Shown one piece after another: positions 7,956 to 13,055 of a stretch of DNA of 15,200 nt. A program made the translations under genes and the position numbers. Where the stretch lies: positions 1 through 15,200 of the forward strand of contig JAEUIX010000198.1 in NCBI GenBank assembly GCA_016794945.1, given 5' to 3'. Within the stretch, counting starts at the first letter, position 1. The number at the start of each line of letters is the position of its first letter. The notes under the pieces are model-generated. The model saw only the letters and a program-made list of their open reading frames with translations, was not told where the DNA came from and ran no database searches. This stretch comes from Phycisphaerae bacterium (GTDB lineage Bacteria; Planctomycetota; Phycisphaerae; Phycisphaerales; UBA1924).

Positions 7956-8744
7956 CTACGGGTAATCCTGGCGCGTGGGGCGGATGAGCACGTCCGCCAC
8001 GTGCACGTGCGCCGACTGCTGCGCGATGAACGCGACCGCCCGGGCGACGTCGTCGGGCGTCAACGCGGGCCCGATCTTCTCCAGCACGCCCTGGAACCAC
8101 CCGGCGTCGTAGCCGGCAACCTCCTGGAACTCGCTGACGACGAATCCCGGCTCGACCAGCGTCACGCGGACGCCCCGCGGCGACAACTCCCGGCGTGCCC
8201 CCTCCACCAAACCGTGCACCGCGAACTTCGTCGAGCCGTACATGCTGCTGAACGGCGAAACGTTGCGTCCCACCACCGAACCGATCACCACGATGTCCCG
8301 CGCCCGCGCCAGCCATGCGCCCCGGAGGTGCGTCTGGTCCGGCGGCACCATGGCGGCCATGCGCCCGGCCGCCTGGCGGATCAGGTGCGCCGCCCCCAGC
8401 AGGTTGGTCCGCACCATCTCCTCCCACTGGCGGGTGTCCGACGTCAGCACCGAACCGTTGAGACCGCGCCCCGCGTTGACCACCACCAGGTCCGCCTCAT
8501 CCCCGAAACGCGCGCGGGCCTCGTCGAGCATGCGGGTGATCACCGTCGGGTCCGATGCATCCCCCGCGACCGCCGTGGCCCGCGCCGCACCGATCTCCCG
8601 TACCAGCGCCCCCAGGGGCTCCTGGCGCCGGGCGTTGACCACCACGCGCGCACCCTGCGCCGCCAGCGCCCGGGCGATGGCCTGGCCGATGCCGGCCGAT
8701 GCGCCGGTGACCACGGCAATGCGGTTCTTCAGCGGTTCGCTCAT
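7956..8744 (-). CDS. Short-chain dehydrogenase/reductase (classical SDR family)
   Basis: A 262-residue NAD(P)-dependent oxidoreductase, a standard length for classical SDRs. TGASAGIG (13-20) binds the cofactor pyrophosphate. NARR (37-40), with Arg residues after strand 2, favours NADP(H). NAG is at 90-92, and the catalytic tetrad is Asn114, Ser156, Tyr169 and Lys173 (YGSTK). The end, VADVLIRPTRQDYP, resembles YdfG-like SDRs that act on 3-hydroxy acids, but the substrate is not known. I chose the ATG at 8744 (MSEPLKN). The upstream in-frame ATG at 8780 would extend the protein by 12 residues and run 13 bp into the divergent nfo gene, while the 8744 start gives a normal SDR beginning and places a TATCCT hexamer 6 bases before it. 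There is no Shine-Dalgarno sequence. Confidence 0.92.
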   Translation of the reverse strand: MSEPLKNRIAVVTGASAGIGQAIARALAAQGARVVVNARRQEPLGALVREIGAARATAVAGDASDPTVITRMLDEARARFGDEADLVVVNAGRGLNGSVLTSDTRQWEEMVRTNLLGAAHLIRQAAGRMAAMVPPDQTHLRGAWLARARDIVVIGSVVGRNVSPFSSMYGSTKFAVHGLVEGARRELSPRGVRVTLVEPGFVVSEFQEVAGYDAGWFQGVLEKIGPALTPDDVARAVAFIAQQSAHVHVADVLIRPTRQDYP

Positions 8745-8767
8745 GCCGTGAGGATAGACTCGGCCTG
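8745..8767. promoter_or_regulatory. Candidate bidirectional leaderless promoter, SDR / nfo
   Basis: This 23-bp gap between divergent start codons is the same length as the gap at 2023-2045. On the plus strand TAGACT (8755-8760) ends 7 bases before the nfo ATG at 8768. On the minus strand TATCCT (8756 down to 8751) ends 6 bases before the SDR ATG at 8744. The hexamers share the TA step at 8755-8756. No Shine-Dalgarno sequence exists for either gene and no clear -35 was found. Confidence 0.5.
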
Positions 8768-9853
8768 ATGTTCGGCTCACACCTGTCGATCGCCGGCGGC
8801 ATGCACCTGGCCCTGGAGCAGGCCGCGAGCCTCGGGCTCGACTGCGTCCAGGTCTTCACCAAGAACCAGCAGCAGTGGTCCGCCCCGCCGCTGGACGCCG
8901 AAGCCGTCCGCCGCTGGAAGGATGCGATGTCGCGGATGGGCTGGACCGACTCCGGCCGCGCCGTGTCGCACGCCAGTTACCTGGCCAACATGGCCAGCGC
9001 CGAGCCCGCGCTGCGCGCCAAGTCCATCGACCTGATGCGCCAGGAGATCGACCGCTGCGAGACCCTGGGCATCGGCCTGCTGGTGTTCCACCCCGGCGCT
9101 CACACCACCGCGCCCCGCGCCGACGGCGTCGCCCGCATCATCGACGCCTGCGCCGAACTCATCCGCGCCACCGAAGGCTACCGCACCGTGCTCTGTCTGG
9201 AGAACGTCGCGGGGCAGGGCAGCACCATCGGGCGCGAGTTCGAGGAGTTGGCCGCGCTCCGCGCCGGCATCGTCGACGCTTCAGGCCGGCCCGACCGCGT
9301 CGGCTTCTGCATCGATTCCTGCCACGCCCACGCCGCGGGCTACGACCTGTCCACCCGCCAGGGCGCCGCGTCGATGCTCGACGCCCTCGACCGCGCCTGC
9401 GGCCTGGCCTCGGTGCGCGTGCTGCACCTCAACGACAGCAAGGCGCCAGCCGGCAGCCGCGTGGACCGGCACGAGCACATCGGGCGCGGCACCATCGGTC
9501 TGGAAGGGTTCGAGGTGCTGGTGCGCCACCCCGCGCTGCGTTCGCTGCCCAAGATCATGGAAACGCCCAAGGGTTCCGGCCCCGACGGACGCGACCACGA
9601 CGCCGTCAACGTCGCGGCGCTCAGGGCGCTGGCCGCGGGTGCCGCGACCGTCCCCGGGTTGGTGCAGGTCGATCCGGCCAAGCCGCCGGCTCCTGCCCGC
9701 CCGTCCCGGGCCAGGGCCGCTTCCAAGCGCCCCGTTGCGGCCCGGAAGAAACCCCGTGCCAAGGGCACCGGTATGCAGCGCACGGGCACACCGCAGCGCG
9801 GTACCATCCGCCGTCGCCCGCGAGCCCGCGGCGCCCGACCGAGGAAACGATGA
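8768..9853 (+). CDS. nfo: Deoxyribonuclease IV (AP endonuclease, endonuclease IV family) with a basic C-terminal tail
   Basis: A 361-residue TIM-barrel enzyme that cleaves DNA 5' of abasic sites in base excision repair. All nine zinc ligands of E. coli Nfo have clear counterparts: His68, His108 (FHPGAH), Glu145 (LENVAGQG), Asp183 and His186 (IDSCH), His220 (LHLNDSK), Asp233 and His235 (DRHEH), and Glu265 (METPKG). The catalytic domain ends near residue 290, about the full E. coli length of 285. The remaining 70 residues are a disordered-looking tail: residues 304-361 contain 22 Lys/Arg and no Asp or Glu, with many Pro and Ala. The tail may hold the enzyme on DNA, which is an inference. It heads the nfo-TPR-queF operon, and its stop overlaps the next start. 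Its own start appears leaderless, with TAGACT 7 bases before the ATG. Confidence 0.95.
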   Translation: MFGSHLSIAGGMHLALEQAASLGLDCVQVFTKNQQQWSAPPLDAEAVRRWKDAMSRMGWTDSGRAVSHASYLANMASAEPALRAKSIDLMRQEIDRCETLGIGLLVFHPGAHTTAPRADGVARIIDACAELIRATEGYRTVLCLENVAGQGSTIGREFEELAALRAGIVDASGRPDRVGFCIDSCHAHAAGYDLSTRQGAASMLDALDRACGLASVRVLHLNDSKAPAGSRVDRHEHIGRGTIGLEGFEVLVRHPALRSLPKIMETPKGSGPDGRDHDAVNVAALRALAAGAATVPGLVQVDPAKPPAPARPSRARAASKRPVAARKKPRAKGTGMQRTGTPQRGTIRRRPRARGARPRKR

Positions 9854-10881
9854 TGCCCAAGCGCCCGACGTTGCCCGACCTGTTCCGCTCACGCCGTCCG
9901 CTCGTCGCCGGCGCGCTGCTGGCCGCGGCCTGCGCGATGTTCCCGGGCGGGTGTTCGACCCCGGCTGGCGGCGACTCTTCGGCCGATGCTCGCCCGAGCG
10001 CCTCGGGTCAGGACCTCGTAGCCTCCGCCGAGGAAGCACTGTCGCGTGGCGACAAGGAGGCCGCGCTGCGCGACTTCGCGCGCGCCATCGAAGTCAACCC
10101 CACGCTCACCACCGCCCACATGGGCATGGCCGACATCTACCGGGTCGACGGCGACTACTCCCGCGCCGAGCGGGGCTACCGCCGGGCTGCCGAGATCGAG
10201 CCGCGCAACTTCGATGCCCAGTACTACCACGGCCTGATGCTCCACGTGCTCGACCGAGTGAGCGAGGCGATCCAGGCCTATCTCCGGGCCCTGGCCGTTC
10301 GTCCCGACGACTTCCAGGCAAACCTCAACCTGGCGACGGCTTACTACCAGCTCGGCGAGAACACACAGGCCCTGCCCTACGCCCAGCGCGCCGTCGCGCT
10401 CAACCCCACCGACGGGCCGGCTCGGTTCAACCTCGGCGCCATCTACGCCGCGATGGACCGCCACAGCGAGGCCGTGATCGAGTACCAGCAGGCCACCGAG
10501 CGCATGGAGCTCTCCGCTCCGTTGCTGCTCAATCTCGCCGAGAGTCTCGGCAAGCTCGAGCGCTGGACCGAGATGCGCAACGCCCTCGAGCAGGCCGTCC
10601 GCCAGAAGCCCTCGGCCGCGGCGTTCGAGCGGCTCGGTTACGCCCAGTTCAAGAACAAGCAGTACGACGAGTCCATGGCCTCGTTCCGCCGTTCGCTGGA
10701 ATTCGACGCCAACTACTTCCCCGCGCTCAACGGCCTGGGCGTCTGCGAACTCAACACCTGGATCTGGTCCGATCGCAAGGACCTGGCCGCCAAGGACCGC
10801 GCCATGGCCGCGCTGCGCCGCAGCCTCCAGATCAACCGCAACCAGCCTCGCATCGAGGAACTGCTCACCCGCTACCGCTGA
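9850..10881 (+). CDS. TPR-repeat protein, probable lipoprotein
   Basis: A 343-residue protein. A basic N-terminus and hydrophobic segment (about 18-31) lead to FPGGC with Cys35, a possible but imperfect lipobox because Pro replaces the usual aliphatic residue at -3. Export and lipidation are therefore likely but not certain. From about residue 54 to 331 come eight tandem tetratricopeptide repeats of 34 residues, for example GDYSRAERGYRRAAEIEP (101-118). The last is lengthened by an insertion around 303-316. Such arrays act as protein-binding scaffolds; the partner is unknown. Translation should be coupled to nfo: the sequence ATGATG at 9850 overlaps the nfo stop codon, and GAGGA at 9841-9845 is the ribosome site. 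The second ATG (9853) has the better spacing of 7 bases, so the protein may be one residue shorter. It shares the operon with nfo and queF, with no obvious functional link. Confidence 0.9.
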   Translation: MMPKRPTLPDLFRSRRPLVAGALLAAACAMFPGGCSTPAGGDSSADARPSASGQDLVASAEEALSRGDKEAALRDFARAIEVNPTLTTAHMGMADIYRVDGDYSRAERGYRRAAEIEPRNFDAQYYHGLMLHVLDRVSEAIQAYLRALAVRPDDFQANLNLATAYYQLGENTQALPYAQRAVALNPTDGPARFNLGAIYAAMDRHSEAVIEYQQATERMELSAPLLLNLAESLGKLERWTEMRNALEQAVRQKPSAAAFERLGYAQFKNKQYDESMASFRRSLEFDANYFPALNGLGVCELNTWIWSDRKDLAAKDRAMAALRRSLQINRNQPRIEELLTRYR

Positions 10882-10900
10882 CGCACAGGACCGCCGCCCC

Positions 10901-11293
10901 ATGCCCAACCCGGCGCTGCTGGAAGCCTTCGAGACCCCGGGCGATACGCCCTTCATCATCGAGCACGTCTCGGAGGAGTTCACCTCCGTCTGTCCGAAGA
11001 CCGGTCACCCCGACTTCGGCTGCGTCACCCTGCGCTACCGCCCCGCGCCCGCCGCATCGCCCGCCGGGAAGCGCGGCTGCGTCGAGCTCAAGAGCCTCAA
11101 GCTCTACTACCAGTCGTTCCGCAACGAGGGCATCTATTACGAGGCCGTCACCAACACCATCCGCGACCACCTGGTAGCGCTGCTCCGCCCCGTGTGGCTC
11201 CAGGTGGTCACTGACTGGAAAGGCCGCGGCGGCATCCGCTCGGTCGTCCGCGCCGACCACGGCGAGGTTCCCCCCTGCTACCTCGGCCGCTAG
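10901..11293 (+). CDS. queF: NADPH-dependent 7-cyano-7-deazaguanine reductase (preQ0 reductase)
   Basis: A 130-residue protein of the short, single-domain (Bacillus YkvM-type) QueF subfamily. It reduces the nitrile of preQ0 to the aminomethyl group of preQ1 in queuosine synthesis for tRNA. The nucleophile is Cys31 in SVCPKTGHPDF and the general acid is Asp38. The QueF signature ELKSLKLY spans 62-69, followed by SFRNEG (72-77). Glu81, which contacts the substrate base, is present, but the His before it in the Bacillus enzyme (FHE) is Tyr80 here (YYE). As far as I recall, this variant occurs in other QueF proteins. GRGGI near residue 110 matches the conserved RGGI. AGGA (10887-10890) lies 10 bases before the ATG. 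It is the last gene of the nfo operon, 19 bp after the TPR gene. No other queuosine gene is in the window. Confidence 0.96.
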   Translation: MPNPALLEAFETPGDTPFIIEHVSEEFTSVCPKTGHPDFGCVTLRYRPAPAASPAGKRGCVELKSLKLYYQSFRNEGIYYEAVTNTIRDHLVALLRPVWLQVVTDWKGRGGIRSVVRADHGEVPPCYLGR

Positions 11294-11338
11294 GCCGCTC
11301 GGCGGCAGCGTCGTGCGCCGGTCGCCATGCGCCGGCGC
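11294..11338. terminator. Possible GC-rich hairpins between convergent genes (weak)
   Basis: Two inverted repeats lie in the short gap after queF: GCCGC/GCGGC (11294-11298 with 11302-11306) and GCGCCGG/CCGGCGC (11315-11321 with 11332-11338, 10-base loop). They sit between convergent stop codons, where a two-way terminator would be expected. No T-tract follows on either strand, so this is only a possible terminator. Confidence 0.25.
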
Positions 11339-11350
11339 GATCGGCCTGGC

Positions 11351-12565
11351 TCAGCCGGCCTGCTTCATTGGGACGGCGTCGGACGCTGCGTCGGCCACAG
11401 CCGAGGCCGGCTTCTCGTCGCGCACCCTGGCCCGCATGCACGAAAACACCAGCGCCCGGAGCTGGCCACTCGCGTCGGCAATGCCCCGTTGGGCCAGAGC
11501 ACTCAGCGCCGCCTCAGCCGCCGCCGCGATCACCTGGAACCCCAGAGAGGGCGCCGACCCTCGGATCTGGAAGCACAGCCGCCGGGCCGTGTCGGGGTCC
11601 GCGTCGGCGATCGCCTTGCTGAGGCCGCCGACGGTACGCCGCAGCTCCTCGAGGAATTCCGGCACGAACCCGTAGGTCGCGTCCTCCGGCCGCAGCGTCG
11701 AGTAGATCGCTCCGCCGACGTCCTTTCCCCCGGCGTCGGCCAGAAGGAACTCGGCCAGCGCCCGGTGCAGCTGCTGCTGCGCGAAGGGCTTGACGAGCGT
11801 GGCGCTCACCTTGGCCTCCTGCGCGGCCGCCGTGCCCTCGTCGCTGCGCTCGGCCACGAGCAGGATCACCGGCGTCTGCACGCCGTGCGCCCTGAGCTGC
11901 TCCACCAGCGACAGGCCGGACGAATCCGGCAGCACATCGGCGCATAGGATCACGTCGAACGGCTCGCCGCAGCGCGCCATCGCATCCGCGGCGTTCTCAA
12001 CGCCGATGACGTTCAGCCCAGTCTCCCGGAGATAGTGCCGCACGAGTCGGCGATCGATCGCCGAGTCGTCGACGTGCAGCACGCTGCCGGTGAGCCGAGC
12101 CGGATCGATGTTCTCCAGCGTGAAGTTGCCCCGGATCGGGTCCAGCGGCACGAACTCGCGCGGGTTGATCGGTTCGTCGAAGCGCACGCCGACCTCGTGG
12201 ATCTGCCCCCGCACGTGCCGACACCGGATCACCCTTCCCGAGGCCGCGGCCGTCCCGCCGGCCAGCAGGGGCAGGTGCACCACGCAGGGGGTCCCGAGGT
12301 GCACGTACGCGCTGTGCAGCACGCCCACGCCCTGGTTCGAGAGGTTCCGCGTCGCGTACAGCAGTCGAGTCGGCTGACCCCCGGGCTGCGTCATGTCGAT
12401 CCGCACGCCGGTTCGCCGGAACGCGAACCTTTGAAACTCGCGGTTGGCCTTGCGGTTGGTCTCATCGGCGCGGTCGAGGTCCAGAAACAGGCGCAGCAGA
12501 TCCGCCGCCTCCATCCGGATGGTGTTCGTTGCCCCGCTCGCGCTTGTCCGCGGTGCTTCGCTCAT
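11351..12565 (-). CDS. PilZ - degenerate receiver - degenerate Hpt protein
   Basis: A 404-residue cytoplasmic signalling protein with three domains. Residues 43-135 are a PilZ domain with both c-di-GMP motifs intact: RFAFR (Arg46, Arg50) and NLSNQG (74-79). Residues 160-272 are a CheY-like receiver. The acidic pair Asp166/Asp167 and Lys259 (VKPF) are kept, but the phosphoacceptor position in FDVILCADVLP is Ala209 (an Asp follows at 210), and the conserved Thr/Ser is Val237. Residues 284-385 fit an Hpt four-helix domain (FVPEFLEELRR, then LCFQIRGSAPSLGF). There the phosphorylated His of the H-x-[LI]-[KR]-G motif is Phe332. The protein should bind c-di-GMP but probably cannot carry phosphate. 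The two domain calls after PilZ come from alignment by eye, the receiver with confidence and the Hpt with somewhat less. The gene is alone on its strand, with a 14-bp palindrome just upstream and no Shine-Dalgarno sequence. Confidence 0.85.
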   Translation of the reverse strand: MSEAPRTSASGATNTIRMEAADLLRLFLDLDRADETNRKANREFQRFAFRRTGVRIDMTQPGGQPTRLLYATRNLSNQGVGVLHSAYVHLGTPCVVHLPLLAGGTAAASGRVIRCRHVRGQIHEVGVRFDEPINPREFVPLDPIRGNFTLENIDPARLTGSVLHVDDSAIDRRLVRHYLRETGLNVIGVENAADAMARCGEPFDVILCADVLPDSSGLSLVEQLRAHGVQTPVILLVAERSDEGTAAAQEAKVSATLVKPFAQQQLHRALAEFLLADAGGKDVGGAIYSTLRPEDATYGFVPEFLEELRRTVGGLSKAIADADPDTARRLCFQIRGSAPSLGFQVIAAAAEAALSALAQRGIADASGQLRALVFSCMRARVRDEKPASAVADAASDAVPMKQAG

Positions 12566-12580
12566 GACAGGCAGTCATCG

Positions 12581-12594
12581 GCGACGGCCGTCGC
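12581..12594. promoter_or_regulatory. 14-bp perfect palindrome upstream of the PilZ gene
   Basis: GCGACGGCCGTCGC reads the same on both strands. It lies 16-29 bases before the PilZ gene start, in the 107-bp gap shared with the divergent DUF3253 gene. It could be a transcription-factor operator or a chance palindrome in GC-rich DNA. No second copy was noticed in the window. The rest of the gap shows only the -10-like hexamer at 12662. Confidence 0.3.
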
Positions 12595-12661
12595 GCGCTG
12601 CACGCGCCGGACCAGCCGGCCGCTGGGCACAGGGTTCTCGGACGCACGAGACGGCACCGGC

Positions 12662-12667
12662 TACCGT
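12662..12667 (+). promoter_or_regulatory. Candidate -10 element for the DUF2256-DUF3253 gene (leaderless)
   Basis: TACCGT fits TAnnnT and ends 5 bases before the GTG start at 12673. There is no Shine-Dalgarno sequence and no good -35. The same arrangement recurs at other unit-leading genes in the window, which is the main support. Confidence 0.35.
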
Positions 12668-12672
12668 CGGCC

Positions 12673-13038
12673 GTGCGCACCCAGGAGAAGCCCTGTGCCT
12701 GTTGCGGCCGCCGGATCACCTGGCGGAAGAAGTGGCAACGCGACTGGCACGCTGTCAAGTACTGCTCGGACCGCTGCCGCCGTTTCGGTGAAGATCCGCA
12801 CGCCGCCGAACTCGAGCGTGCCCTGTTGGCCCTGGTCGAACGCGCCGGCGGCGACGGGTCGATCGACCCGTGCGACGCGGCAAGAGCCGTTGCGCGCGTC
12901 GACGCAGCATCGCTGCGAAACTCGGCCATCGTCGCCGCGCGCCGCCTGGCCCAGCTCGGCCTCGTGCGTCTGACCCAGGGCGGGCGCACCGTGGATGGCT
13001 CGACCGTTCGCGGCGATTTCCGGGTCCGCCGCCCCTGA
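12673..13038 (+). CDS. DUF2256-DUF3253 fusion protein with a zinc-ribbon-like N-terminus
   Basis: A 121-residue protein joining two small domains. Residues 5-38 match DUF2256: CxxC at Cys8/Cys11 (plus Cys10), the family core [10 protein letters not shown] (16-25), and YCSDRC with Cys31/Cys35. The four cysteines probably bind one zinc ion. Residues 46-120 match DUF3253, a winged-helix-like domain: [14 protein letters not shown], the [10 protein letters not shown] segment (relatives have CPSEVAR), [17 protein letters not shown] and RGDFRVR. Nucleic-acid binding is plausible from the fold but unproven, and no function is established for either family. Translation starts at GTG 12673. An ATG start is absent and the cysteine motif begins only eight residues in. 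The stop lies 17 bp from the convergent redoxin gene's stop. Confidence 0.85.
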   Translation: MRTQEKPCACCGRRITWRKKWQRDWHAVKYCSDRCRRFGEDPHAAELERALLALVERAGGDGSIDPCDAARAVARVDAASLRNSAIVAARRLAQLGLVRLTQGGRTVDGSTVRGDFRVRRP

Positions 13039-13055
13039 GGTTCATGCCGGGGACA

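Noticed and set aside
8745..8780. SDR start at 8780 (12 residues longer)
   Set aside because: It would overlap the divergent nfo start, and the added residues do not resemble an SDR N-terminus; ATG 8744 fits better.
8875..9849. Upstream extension of the TPR protein frame to 8875
   Set aside because: This part is an Arg-rich shadow of nfo. The real start is at ATGATG 9850 with GAGGA before it and a signal-peptide-like segment after it.
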